A DNA stretch of 64,000 nt from Gentiana macrophylla. Its lineage: Eukaryota > Streptophyta > Magnoliopsida > Gentianales > Gentianaceae. How positions within the stretch are numbered: the first letter of the stretch is position 1; each line of letters starts with the position of its first letter. A program made the position numbers and the translations under genes. Shown in pieces: positions 37,234 to 49,858 of the stretch. The stretch is from positions 1 through 64,000 of the forward strand of contig JAOBSW010000414.1 of NCBI GenBank assembly GCA_026214975.1. The letters are read 5' to 3'. The notes below the pieces were generated by a model, which was given only the letters and a program-made list of their open reading frames with translations, was not told the origin of the DNA and did no database searches.

Positions 37234-38852
37234 TTACTCAAGAAATATTTCAATGTTGAATGGTCTCAGATAAACTATTACCTTAGAGCCAACAATATAC
37301 GATCTAAACTTATCTAAGGCAAAAATTACAGCCAACAGTTCTTTTTCTGTAGTTGCATAGTTTAGTTGAGCTGCATTTAACGTATGAGATGCATAGTAAA
37401 TAGCTTTGAGAATTCTATTATACCTTTGACCTAAAACAGCTCCTACAGCTAAATCGCTTGCATCACACATAATCTCAAAAGGTAAATCCTACCTGGTGCC
37501 ACCAATCATCATGCAAGAATCAACTTCGCTTTAGGGTCTTAAATGCTTCCATACATTTACTATCAAAATTAAAAGATACTTTTTCAAGCAAATGACTTAG
37601 AGGCTTTGCTATCTTTGAAAAATCTGCAATAAATCTCCTATAAAATCCTGCATGTCCAAGAAATCCTCTTAACGTTCTTAGATTAACTGGTGGAGGCAAT
37701 TTTTCGATTACCTCGACTTTAGCTTTATCAACTTCAATTCCTACTTCAGAGATTCTATGACCTAGTACAATTCCTTCTGATACCATTAAATGACATTTTT
37801 CCCAGTTAAGCACTAAATTGGTATCCTCACAGCGTTGTAACACTCGTTCTAAGTGTAACAAACAGCCATTAAAAGAGTCTCCGTAAACACTAAAGTCGCC
37901 CATAAAATTTCTAAGAATTTCTCAACCATATCAGAAAATATAGACATCATACATCTTTGAAACGTAGCAGGAGCATTACATAAACCAAACGGCATTCTTT
38001 TATACGCAAAAGTTCCATAAGGACATGTGAAAGTTGTCTTTTCCCTATCTCCTGCTGCAATGAATATCTGTAAATAACCTGAATAACCATCTAAGAAACA
38101 GTAATACTTATGTCCACTTAAACGTTCCAACATTTGCACTATGAATGGAAGTGGATGATGATCTTTCTTAGTATGATCATTTAGTTTTCTAAAATCAATG
38201 CACATTCGATATCTGTAATTTCCCTTGTTGGAATCCATTCATTCTTATCATTCTCTTTCACTGTGAAACCTCCTTTCTTTGGTACAACTTGAGTTGGACT
38301 TACCCATTCACTATCCGATATAGGAAAGATTATTCCCATTTCTAATAGCTTAATAACCTCTTTCTTAACGATTAATCAGAATTCGGGTTGAGGCGGCGCG
38401 CTATGTTGAATACAAGGTTTAGCATCTTCTTTTAGAATTATCTTATGAACACATATCTCCGGACTAATACCTTGAATATCGGCAATCGCCCATCCAAAAG
38501 CTTTCTTATGCTTTTTCAACATTCCTAGTAATTGATCTTCTTGTTGCTCCGTTAAAGTTGATGAAATAATAAGCGGTAAAAGGTTATCATTTTCAAGAAA
38601 AGCATATTTCAGATTTAAAGGTAACGGTTTCAATTCTGCATTCTTAGGCGGATCTTCTATTGATGATTTAAGAACCGGTCCTTCTAGTTCTAATTCTAAA
38701 TACTTATGCCATGGTGGTTTAAAAGTAAAACTTCCTTTATCTAGAGAAAGGATTATCTCTTTCATTTCAATGTCTTCCTCATCTTCTTTATAGATAGATA
38801 AAGTTAAACATTCTTCTAATCTATCTTCAAAAGTTGGTAAATCGATTATCAT
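37234..38852 (-). pseudogene. Gypsy F reverse transcriptase and RNase H
   Basis: 38852-38376: connector and RT start (LEGPVLKSSIEDPP, KKHKKAFGWAIADIQGISP). 38238-37849: MCIDFRKLNDHTKKDHHPLP, YYCFLDGYSGYLQIFIA, FAYKRMPFGLCNAPATFQRC; the MDD motif is split by a frameshift near 37905 (EILWATL in one frame, MGDFSVYGDSF in the next). 37903-37520: LGHRISEVGIEVDKAKV, LRGFLGHAGFYRRFI. 37470-37234: RNase H MCDASDLAVGAVLGQR, YYASHTLNAAQLNYATTEKE. Confidence 0.85.
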
Positions 38853-39127
38853 AGATGTAATGAATATCTTCTATAAAAGAACATGATTCTCGTGATGTGT
38901 ATTGATGGTTCATAGCTTTGAAAATATTGAAAGCAACTTCATCTTCATTGACTCTCAAAATTAATTCTCCTTTCAACATCGATTAAAGTTCTCCTCGTAG
39001 CTAGAAATGGACGCCCTAAGATAAGCGGCGCTGAAAATCCTTCTTCCATTTCCATAACTACAAAGTCTACTTGGAAAATAGAACTTGTCTACTTTAACCA
39101 ATACGTCCTCAATAATTCCTTTGGTAC

Positions 39128-39349
39128 TTAATCGATCCATCTCGCCATTTGCAGAGTCATTTCGATCTTAGTAAGCTTTCCTATGCCTAGCTTTCTATAA
39201 TCCTCATAAGACATGAGTTTTATACTAGCTCCAAGATCACATAAGACCTTCTTAAACAAAAATCCTCCAATTTCACACGGAATCGTAAAACTTCCAGGAT
39301 CTTTTAGTTTAGGTGGTAACTTATCACAGAATTGCAGAACATTCTTCAT
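39128..39349 (-). pseudogene. Gypsy F aspartic protease
   Basis: MKNVLQFCDKLPPKLKDPGS, FTIPCEIGGFLFKKVLCDLG and the active site DLGASIKLM, then YRKLGIGKLTKIEMTLQMA. This is the retropepsin between gag and RT of plant gypsy elements. The frame is open here but cut from gag and RT by shifts. Confidence 0.85.
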
Positions 39350-39399
39350 TTAGGCATATATTCTCATATTCCTCTAATTTTTTCTTATTTGATAGTATA

Positions 39400-41700
39400 T
39401 CCTTCAAAAACTTTCCATAGGTAGGCATATTTATCGAGCTTCGATAATGTGGATATTAACATGAATATGATTAAAAGTATCAAGGAAACGAGCATACTGA
39501 TCGCCTTAATCTTTTAATTTGATCTTTAGGTGGAAAAGGTAAAGACTCTAAATCTATAACCTTTGGTTTCAAGTCATTCTCTCTTTTCCTTTATCCTTTG
39601 GAGTATTACTTGATCGCCATGTTTGTGTTCTTGAATTTTTCTTTTAATTTGTTCCCTGAATCAATCTCTACTTCATACTCCTTGATTCTTCCTGCTTTCA
39701 TCCTTGTTTTCTTTATCTTCTACTCTAACATGTTCCTTAAATAGATTCCTTAAATCTTTATCCATGGGGTCTTTCAAAATTCTAGGATTTTTACCCATTT
39801 TTCACCTTCCTTCTCGGGTTCCAAACTTCTATTCCTTTTCAAGAAATTCTCTATGATTTCTTCATCCGTAAAGTCAAGTTCATCTTTTGTCTCTTCATTT
39901 TTCTATCTAAATCATTTTCTACTTCATTATTCCCAAGTTTTCTACTCCATTACTACCATAGAGTTTCCTACTTCTCGTAACTCACAACATTTACCTCTCT
40001 TGGGTTTCTTTCAAGATTACTTGGTAATCCTCCAGGAGGTCTCTCTCGTTGTTACGTTCACCTTCCCTACTCAAATGATCTTCAATATTCCTTAATGAAG
40101 CTTCTATCGTTCTCATTCTGGTATCATGTCCACTCATAGATGTTTTCATTGTACTCATGTCCTTACTGACTGAACCTATAGAAGTCATCATTGTTTCCAT
40201 ATTCTTAGCTTGAGTAGATACTACACCCATCATATTTTCCATCGCTTTTCCCATTTTTCAACCCCTTCGCAGTTGAGTTGAACTTTGAGTTCTTGGTATA
40301 CTTTGAGTGGTATGTTGAGGATAGGATCTTGGTAATGATTGTAAATTCTCGATTAGATGTATTTCCTTGATAAACTTGATTATTATTCATATTCTTATAT
40401 CGAATCGATACGGCGGTTGTCCTGGCTTACTAGGGTTTTCGGACCATCTAAAAGTTGGGTGGTCTCTTCTAATAGCATTAAATGAGTTTGAATATGCATT
40501 GTTCAAATTCCTATCTTTCTTCAAGAAAACTCACTTTCTCTTTTGAATATCCTGTTGGTTCTTCTATCCCTAATGACACATTATCATGATTTGAGTATTC
40601 GGTTGGAGTACTATTTTTCGAATTTTGATTCTTACCTTGTTGTAATCCATCAAACTTTCTACTTAAATTCTCCAAATGTGCTAGAACTTCCGTATTTGAC
40701 GTACATCCTTCGCAAAGCTACTTTTCTAGTGCTAGAACCGGTTTCCCACATTCTCGTTGTTTTTGGAAATCTTTTCTATAGCATCGTAAATCGCTTGAGC
40801 TTCACTCATCATTAACGAACCACCACATGCATGATCTACATCCGCACGTGAATCTTTTCTTAATTTACTGACGTAAAAGTTGAATTTGCATATCTAAGGA
40901 ATAACCATGATCGGGACAAGCTCTTAACAATTTTTAAACCTTTCCCACGCATTCCCAAGTGTTTCTTCGAGATCCTTGTCTAAAATTAGCAACCTCGACT
41001 TTTAATTCCAAATTCCGCCCTGGAGTGAAATATTGTTTGTAAATTCGGTTTGAATATCCTCCCAACTAGTTAACGAGTGGTGTGGAAGAGACATAAACCA
41101 ATCTCGGGCTCTTCCTTTTAAAGAAAAAGGAAACATAGTCATCCTCGTTAATTCCTTATGAGCACCTTGACTTTTGGTCAGATTGCACGATTCTTCAAGC
41201 AGATAGAGATGATGATGTGGATCTTCATCATCTTCTCCTAGAAATTGGGCTCTTGCGTCAATTAAACCAAAAGATGAGACTTAATTTGAAATTATTCGCT
41301 CCTTCATTCGGTAAAAGTATGGGATTATTAGTCCTGGTTTCTCCTTACGTTTGATCACAGATAGGTCTCGGGTTTGGCGGATTGTTACGATTATTCGGTT
41401 CCGATCTTGATTGTTCCTATTATTATTATTCGATTATTATTAATATTAACAGGTTTTGTCCATGCCCTAAAGCATGATCTAGCCTCTGTTCGTTTGTTTC
41501 ATCACTAGTTTCACCATTTCTTTATTTTTATTAGAAGATGATTCCGTTGGAGATTTTCCAGGAGTCCTAAGTCTGGTTTGACCACGTTTACTCTCTATCC
41601 GCATAGCGCCTTCGTAAGCGTTTATATCGGGCTTATAAGGAGTAAGTGAGGCTTTACCGCTCGGTCATCAACTAATTAAAATAGAAAAATGCTCGAGTTT
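39400..41700 (-). pseudogene. Gypsy F gag
   Basis: In leftward order: LRTPGKSPTESSSNKNKE near 41570; a capsid block near 41290-41070 (GEDDEDPHHHLYLLEESCN, then FPFSLKGRARDWFMSLPHH); FKNC and a linker near 40930; RADVDHACGGSLMMSEAQ and IYDAIEKISKNNENVGN near 40840-40750; then Glu/Lys-rich spacer to the protease. Many frameshifts. Confidence 0.7.
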
Positions 41701-41848
41701 TAAAGAAGAAGAAAATTGGTACTAAAAGAAAGTAGATACCAACGAAAAATAAAAAAGAAATGTGATAAGAAGAGTGTTGGTTTATCTCTAGAATTTTAAA
41801 CTAATACAAGTAGTAACCATAGACACAAAAAAAAATAGCGACTTTGTC

Positions 41849-41866
41849 TCCCGGCAACGGCGCCGT
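41849..41866 (-). promoter_or_regulatory. Primer-binding site of gypsy F
   Basis: Minus-strand GGCGCCGTTGCCGGGAG directly after the LTR, the conserved gypsy-type PBS also seen, decayed, in element A. Confidence 0.8.
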
Positions 41867-41871
41867 AAAGT

Positions 41872-43905
41872 CGACGTCACCAAACTGCACCTTAGAAACG
41901 GCGTCAAGAAAGGGATGGACCTTTTCTAGGTTAGACGGATCCTAACCGGCAAGTGTACCGGGTCAAATTGTAGTGATAAAGTGGTGAGTCGTGTCGAATC
42001 CTCGAGGGAAAAAGTGGTAATTCTTTTAAGTGTGGTTAAACACCAAAGAGTCGCTTATTAACTCGATCTAAACCGCAATTTTATAACACAGATTACTACT
42101 ACTCTAATCAACATAAAATAAATGCGTAATTTAAAAGTTATTCTAATATAATATATATAGATATATAAATATATATAAATATACATAAATAGTAATATAT
42201 ATATATATATATAAATATATAGATACCAAAATATAATATATAACTGAGACTAACCAAAGTATATGTAATCAATTTATATGATCTTTTCGATTAATGGAAT
42301 GTGTTCGATCTTCCTTTTTAGGTCCAATTGAGTGAATGAAACGGTGTACTCCTAATGTCAACAATTCCTCCTCACACGAGCGTATGAAATTGTCATATGT
42401 CAAAAGTCATCACCCAAGGTCCACAACCGCCCCATGCTAAACTTAGTTAGTCAAAACAGTAATTGCAGTACAAATCTACCCCGGATAAAAGAGGTGATTC
42501 CATTTGTCGATGGCCGATGTTATTCAAGAGGCTCCGGTTGTCAAGCGGATCGATTTAATACAAACGGTGTAGTTTCAATTAAAACGTGATTTTAACATTA
42601 TTAAGATCTCGAGTACAAATTTTAATAAGATTTGTTTTACTAGGACAAATCCGCTTCGGTAGGAAATAGGATTCCGTTAATCGACGGCCATTTTTACCCT
42701 CCGGTTTTTCTATTTTTACTCATATATCCCGACTTCTCCGGTCAAGACATCGCCAAAGTTATATGTGGTATTCATCATGATTGATTACTTCATTCGAATA
42801 TGTTATCATTACGAGTTTAAATAGAAAAAGATTCATTTTAACTCAATTTTAGTCAATTTTATTTTAACATCATTCCATTACCGAAAAGATCAAAATAATA
42901 CGATTACATAACTTTGGTTAGTTATTAGATCTAGCCTAATAACATTATAAAAAAGAAGAAAATAACAAACATAAACATAATTATTATAGAAATTACCCGA
43001 TTACAACTGTTGACTCAGAAATCGTCTTTTCCCAGGTATTACAACGACTTCAGCAACACCGAACCTTCGAGAATTTCCCGAGCATTACTACGATACTACT
43101 ACTACATTATTTTGGCATAAGGCCTATTTACAAACTATAAAAGAAAGAGGGAAAGAGTTATATATATAGAATAGGGTTTATATATATAATTTTGGTACCA
43201 CTTGAAAGTGAGCCTCGATCCCCTATTTATAGAATTTTCCCTTCCCGGACCGGTCCACGAAAACTTGCCGGATCGGTCCGGTGTAATGATGACAATCATT
43301 ACAGCTTTGTTATCGCATGTGCAAGCATGTTACCCTTAATCATCACTTGTCTTTGTGTAATTATATATATAATTATATATAATTACACGCTTAACTTCTA
43401 AAAATCGTGAACTTGAATTCTTGATATCGAATGACATAATCGAACTTCCGTTGAAAAGCTCGTTGAATTCTCTACAACTTTCATCAAGACCACTTCTTCA
43501 GAAAACATATTCTCGATGAGCCATTTGTATTATACGTCCTTTTTCGAGATTCAGAAACAATTATTCTCTTGATCATTTATATCAGTGACGCTTTATAACT
43601 TCCTTTCAACAACTTGAATTGACTTCAAAAAGTGTCGATACTCGGGATTTCAGTTCATCTTAGGATTCTGCAATGAAATAAACACAAAATACCCGTGTAA
43701 AATAGACACAATATTCCGGTTACTAAAACCGGTACAAAAACTACAACTTTTTATTATAAATACTAACTTTTACTACTAACTATACTAAACTATAAAGATT
43801 AATATTTTATACTAATTATATCATAATTTTAGATATTTTACATAGAATTTGTCAACAAAACGTAATAAAATCACGTAAATTCAATCATATAAAAATAATA
43901 CATCA
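41872..43905 (-). repeat. Right (5') LTR of gypsy F
   Basis: 2034 bp. Same landmarks as the left LTR including the GC palindrome (43244-43281) and the TATA box. Differences from the left LTR are mostly small changes at CAG/CTG sites. Confidence 0.93.
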
Positions 43906-43910
43906 GTCAC

Positions 43911-46900
43911 TGATGGAATCTAATTCAGATATTACGGCTCCTGGCCATATCTATCAATCTTGCCTTTCAAACACTCCTTCATAAGTCGTGAGATATTCAT
44001 TCTTCAAGATTAACATACCAGCAGCCTTTACAGGCTTGAAGTTATCCATAGACTTATAGAACATTTGTGTGTAGTGAGCAGTGTTCGACACCTCATATCA
44101 TTATGTGGCGTCTGCTCATGTTCCTATGGTTGAATCTCTCCTTGTGGCTCTCAAACTCTTTTGTGATTTCACTTACTCCCACTATCTCTTTTGGAAACCT
44201 CCTTTAGAAAACAACATGTTTGGAGACAAACATTTTGTTCCGCGGGAAAGTAGACAATATCTAGCGTACTTTCCAAGATATTCCACAAAGTTGCATATGT
44301 CGTACTAGGCTCCAAGCCTTTCTGACTTTGCCTATGACAACTTCAAATCATCGGTTAAGGTAGATTCGACATTATCCCCTGCTATATCTAATATGAAATT
44401 TATTCAACCTTATTCTTTGGAACTCGGTTAAGTATGTGTTTTGATTAAGGGCACTATCCCAAAACGGGTAAGGGATTATTTGAATGTCTTACGTCACAAC
44501 TTTATCGTATAAAGTGGTACTTACATTTCGGAACCGCAATCCGATCGCGCATCTCAAAATGATATCCTTTTAGGGAGAATCTGATTCTTTTTCAGACGAC
44601 TTCTGAAACACCATTCAGTTATTAATTGCTTCAATCCAATTGAAGATTAATTTCTAAGTTTCATTTATCTCATATTCGTACCAGCTCAAACTTTTCGGGA
44701 TTTCAGAATTGTCGTACTTCAATAAGTACATTCAACTATTTCTAAAATAGTCCAAGAGAGAGAAACAATTATTTATGGTATAAATTGTCACAAGCCAACA
44801 AACATCAATATGTTTAGGCTCTAGTCAAATTTCTAGATTTTATAACCACTTTCATAAAAGGGTATTTTAGTCCTCGTTGGAAAAGATACGTATAACCCAC
44901 ATGATTCATAATCATATGGTTCAACATCATCCGAATGACATTTGATTACACGCTTCCCTTCCATAGAGACTATGTCTAAAACAACCACAAAATCAAGGAT
45001 AACAGCCATATAAATGTTCAGTTGAGATTTCATCACTCATATCAACCATATGATGACAATAATCTAGCATGTTAGATTCAGTGACTGGTCAACCTTATCG
45101 GAATAACATTTATTCCTTACAATTGAATTTGTCCATTAAATCCTAACGTATAGCTGAAAATATGCTCTTCATAAGAAACGGAACATAATAACATTTATTT
45201 AGTTCCCTTATCAGTTTACTAGATTCAGAATATGGTAATTGTTACAACGTTTGCTTCGCCTTCCAAATCTGTATTTAATCTTTCCAATTTAATCACACTC
45301 GTAGGATATCATATATCCGAGAGTTGACATAAACTTAGATAGATTTATCTCAACTTAGTTTCTTAGGGTAGAGACTTCGATAAGTTCTCTTACTCAAGCA
45401 CTTGCCCCAACTTTCCATTTTAATCCTTTAAGCGCTTGTAAACATTTCTTAATGAAGTCTTCATAAGACTTGAGAGAAATCACAGGAGCTACGTCTTCAA
45501 TTTCCTTTCATAAAGAAAATCCAATGTTTATTATATAGTTTATTTGGCCTTTTGAATCATATCCAAAACATGAACTATTTAATTCACCTTCAAGCAATGA
45601 TTAAAGAAATAAGTCGATACTTACATCTTACAATTTTGAAAACAACTTTTCCAATATTCGATGTGGTCATCCTTATCCAATCCATCTAATGTTTGAATAA
45701 CCATCATCGTATGACGAAGTGACCCATTGGATATCGTTATGTCCAATATGTGAGCTTCTGTTAATAATTAAAGTCTTAGAGGGCTCCATCAAATATGTAG
45801 CCTCCTTGCCTTTTCAACTACGAAAAAGTGATTGCTCGTGACATAGCTTATTTTAAAAGGATTAAAATTACTTAACCAACTTGATAATGTTTCTCAAAAT
45901 GTAACAGTCATAATTTGGTTTTACTAATCGAGAATTAAAACATAAATAAAATTTGCTAAAACTAGAACATAAAATAAAGATAAATGAGTGTTGTTGTTTG
46001 TACATGAAAAATCAAAGATGGTCTTTGGGATTATGATTTTGCTCCCACTAGTCAACTATTCCCAATTGACTTTCAAGAATTTTCCAAAATTCTTTAGTGG
46101 CTGGAATCCTATCTAGTTGACTCGATCCCCGACGTGGGCCGATCGACCGGGTCAATTTTGACGGGTTGGTACTTCTTACCAATCGCGTCCAACGCGACTT
46201 CCAGTGGTTTGACTAGTAAACTCTTTGACAATTCACATCGTCTATGTGGTAGTCAACCTCATGTCTCTAGAATCAGACGGTCTTGACGTGGGCCAATCAC
46301 CGCAAGATTCTTAGTCGAGTCGTAACCCAAGTATTCATGAGATCTCATAACGATCATATCTCGATAATGACGATATATCCGAGGTAGGTCAACTCTCGAC
46401 GTGAGCCGATCTGTTGGATCCGAACAAGGGCTCTTCACCGTCACTATAATATTGGGAGACATATTATAACTCGATTTTTTTTCGTGGGAGTAATTTAAAA
46501 TTAATTCACTTAATTAATTTTATTTAATTACGGTCTCATCTAATTACATGCATATTATTACAATATCATATAAAGTAAAACATACACAACATTCCACGCA
46601 CAAAATTAACCGATATGATCATGGACTTTTGCTAAGTGCGGTTTCGAATACAAACTGACGAAACCGCGGGTCACAAACTATGGGTAGCTGCAACCACCAA
46701 TGGATCTTTAATGCGCCATTCTTTAATGGAATCTTTATCCTTCTTTCTTTGGTCTCCATCTTCGTCTTCAATTTATTTCAAAAATCTATCTAATAATTTT
46801 ACACCCGCCGCACACGGGGGAGGGGGGAGCTAACGGGAACAAGATAATGCAGAAATAAAACTAGGTCACATTCTTCATAACGGCCTAGGACAACAATAAA

Positions 46901-47419
46901 AACCAACAGAAAATAAAGCATTCACATCAATCCTATTGGTCGAGTCCATGATCAATCGGGGTCTATATAATAATCATATTATATCTACTATCTAATCCAT
47001 ACAATCAATATCTTATGAAAAAGATAAAATTTAAATTTTAATTACTTGCGTCTTATAGCATCCAATTTATTAATTAATTAACGTTTAATTAATTAATAAC
47101 TTTAATCAAAATAATATTAACCATTAATAATAAATCGATTTTAATTCTAATTTAAAACTATTTTAAAAAAATCAAAATTGCACATACTATGAACTATATT
47201 GAATCATTGAGATAAAACAAATTGGACCAGCAGCCGATGGCATCCAAGAGGCTGCCGCCGCCGCCGATCTCATGGCGGTGGGCCACCGCCTACCACCGCC
47301 GCCAGTTTTTTTTCTTTTTCCTTTTTGTGTATTCAACGAATCAATATTATGCATCTTTAATTTATTAGATCTAATTTACTACGCGAATAAAAGATGCTTA
47401 TTGCTTAAGCTCGAAGACC
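43911..47419 (-). other. Noncoding interior of element B
   Basis: 3.5 kb after gypsy F is removed. No gag, protease, RT or integrase motif on either strand. It holds three related words GACGTG(A/G)GCC at about 46133, 46276 and 46399, and a (CCG)n-rich leader at 47230-47310 near the PBS. This is what a LARD interior would look like. A short + frame at 44081-44308 and a - frame at 44833-45036 have no recognisable domain. Confidence 0.45.
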
Positions 47420-47431
47420 GCTCTGATACCA
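47420..47431 (-). promoter_or_regulatory. Primer-binding site of element B
   Basis: Minus-strand TGGTATCAGAGC, an exact Met-tRNA PBS with its CAG intact, next to the LTR end at 47433. Confidence 0.8.
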
Positions 47432-47432
47432 C

Positions 47433-48900
47433 TATTAGGAAATCAATCGCGTAGCGCATCGAAATTTCAAAAATTGATTTTCTGATCCAGGATTGACTTC
47501 ATTTAAACAATAAACATATACGAGAGGGGACGGAAATATTACATTGGTTGATCTAAAAGATCGACGCTTTGACCGTCTGGTAGGAGTAGATGTGCATGAG
47601 CCATCCAAGTGTCCGGCCTCTACCAGTAATCCACACGAGCACCTCGCCGGAATCCCGCCAAGGATTGCTACTAGAAAAACTCGACTGCTAGGTCGACTTT
47701 TTCTTTCTCTATAATCTCGTCATACTAATTTACCACTATAATCTTTATAGTATGAGATAAACTTTCCTTATTTGGTTATCACTATAACCGCATTTTAATC
47801 CGGCTAGATGTTCATATGTGTGTAACCTGATAGGCTCCCGAATATGATGGCCGTAGACATAAGGCGCAATTACGAAAATGCCCTTCACATCTAACGATCA
47901 CGGATAGCATCTAGCAACACGTCCATGACCCTCAATCATCGGAAGAGTCAATACGCAATGATTACTACCTTTCATATGTTCGGTTAGCGTGTAAATAGAT
48001 CCTATCGCTGTAATAATATCCATACGGTTGTACGTCGAGTGTCAAGCATTAACGACCGTATCTTATAATCTGGATATCATGCTCTCTCGAAGTAGCTCAT
48101 TTACTTCCACTTTGCAAAGATTAATGAGAGTAAGACATTCCTTATAAGAAGGCCTTTTCGGATATTCACCCCTACTATTAGGGTACGCGATTTCCAGACG
48201 ACCAAACATGTATACTCCGCATGCTTCAGTATTACACCCAATCACTACCGCATGATCACCCCATGGCAGATGGAAACCTTAATAGTGTCAAAGCATGACA
48301 ATCCACACCGTGATGCCATGTAGACTCCGGTTCTAAGGATAATTACACAACCGTCACATAGTGTGACACTTAACAGTGGAAGTGGATTAGTCTAATGTAC
48401 GCATTCTCTAATACACGTCCACATACAGTCCAAGTGTCTCTACACTTCGATAGACGAGATCTATCCTTGTCCTTAAAGACCCAAGAAATCTAATACGTTC
48501 TAGTCTGTTCATACTATTAATGCCCTATTTAATAGTACATCAGCCTCGAGACATTTAAGTATCAAACTTATTAAAGTGATTAGAAATCTCATCAACCATA
48601 ATCGCCTATCATGGTTTCTCTATCACAGTTTAATACTAAGGACGTTATCATATAAGAATTCATAATTGGTTCTTTAAAAAAACAAATATATGACAACAGA
48701 AAAGCCATTTATTATATATGTGTAATCATAAAGAAATAGTAGAAATGATCCGACCCGGTCGGATCCGGTCAAACCCGATTGGGTTTAGGACACTATTTCA
48801 ACACATAGAGCAACCAGAACCAGAACGAAGCAGAATACGGAGAAACATTGGAGGCACGAATGCAAGATGGCCACCCATAATTGAGACGATCTGCAGATTC
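47433..48900 (-). repeat. Right (5') LTR of element B
   Basis: The first 300 bp match 10577-10880 of the left LTR, and 47740-47800 match 27612-27690, with the stretch between deleted here. From about 47805 on I find no match in the left LTR. The outer end near 48900 is inferred only from where the gypsy A coding frame resumes (about 48955). Confidence 0.45.
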
Positions 48901-48954
48901 AGTAGACGATCAAGGAAAGCAGTAGCATGATTCATGTAAGTCTTCTAGAACTGT

Positions 48955-49810
48955 AACTATTAATCCTGCATCTTTACCCTTTCCCCCTTGTAAGACTAAA
49001 CCAAATCTTGATGATGATCGCTAGAAGAAGTTTATTGAAATGTTTAAGAAGCTTCAAGTTAACATCCCCTTGGTAGAAGCTCTAGCAAGAATGCCAAAGT
49101 ACGCCAAATTCTTGAAAGAAGCAATTTCCACTAAGAGGAAATTGTTGGATCTTGAGACTATTTGCCTTAAAGAGGGCAGTTCTGCAATGTAAACTACCAC
49201 CCAAGTGTATGGATCTTGGGAGCTTCCTCATACTTTGTACAATTGGAGGAGTGTGCGTGAACAAAGCTTGTACGATCTTAGAGCCAGTGTCAATCTGATG
49301 CCACTGTCTCTTTTTCATAAGTTAGGCATGAAAGAGTTGAATGAGACATCCACATCCCTTCAGTTGGAAGATAGATCAATGAAGCAACCATGTGGAGTTG
49401 TTGAGGATGTTCTTGTGAAAGTTGACAGGTTTGTTTTTCCCATGGACTTCGTGGTGTTGGATATGAAAGACAATAGTGACGTTCCACTGATTCTCAGAAG
49501 ACCATTCCTAGAAACTAGTCAGGTGTTAATTGATGTTCATAAAGGAGAATTGATTCAACGAGTGAATGAAGACAACATAGTATATAATGTGTTCAAAATG
49601 ATAGGATATTCCCAAGACGAAGGAGGGGCATGCTACACGCTAGATTCCATTGACGAGCTTGTTCTAAAATTACATCAGCAAGTGGCGCTAGATCCTGAAG
49701 TAGCAGAAACTTTGCTTTTGAAAGAGGAAAAAGAAAGTGATGAGGAGACCTGGCCTGGATGCGGCGAAGGAAGAGTGCTAAAAATGGAACATGTTCCTCT
49801 GTGGATATAG
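48955..49810 (+). pseudogene. Gypsy A gag end and protease
   Basis: Resumes as SRTVTINPASLPFPP, a stop, then KKFIEMFKKLQVNIPLVEAL, ARMPKYAKFLKEAIS and KRKLLDLETI, the conserved gag-protease linker. The open frame 49205-49810 has SLYDLRASVNLMPLSLFHKL, matching the DLGAS-INLMP active site but with Gly changed to Arg, which should harm catalysis if real. It ends in an acidic tail before RT. Confidence 0.8.
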
Positions 49811-49858
49811 GAGGATCAATTCATATACCTTCGTGGCATAAATTCTTTTGATCTACAA

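Larger units (their letters stand above)
27757..43905 (-). mobile_element. Gypsy element F, full-length, inside B
   Basis: LTRs 27757-29773 and 41872-43905 (about 2.0 kb, nearly identical). Exact target duplications GTCAC at 27752-27756 and 43906-43910. PBS at 41849-41866 on the minus strand (GGCGCCGTTGCCGGGAG). Leftward order: gag about 41700-39400, protease 39349-39128, RT/RNase H 38852-37234, integrase 36835-35836, then a 3' region with extra ORFs (33936-33593 and 32329-31733). Length 16.1 kb. Pol resembles that of gypsy A. The extra downstream ORFs and size fit the Athila/Tat groups. Confidence 0.93.
10577..48900 (-). mobile_element. LTR element B, mostly noncoding (interrupted by C and F)
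   Basis: Two related LTR-like blocks share GAAATCAATCG, ACCGTC and GGTCGACTTTTT landmarks: 10577-11098 continued at 27180-27751, and 47433 to about 48900. A Met-tRNA type PBS lies at 47420-47431 on the minus strand, so B points left. The interior (43911-47419) has no recognisable gag or pol, suggesting a large non-autonomous derivative (LARD). The right boundary and target duplication are unresolved. The two LTR copies are strongly unequal. Family unknown; copia is possible from the PBS but not shown. Confidence 0.5.

Noticed and set aside
48718..48930. 70-aa + frame before the gypsy A protease region
   Set aside because: Arg-rich, no domain, and not in frame with the linker that resumes near 48955; it may be B LTR sequence.
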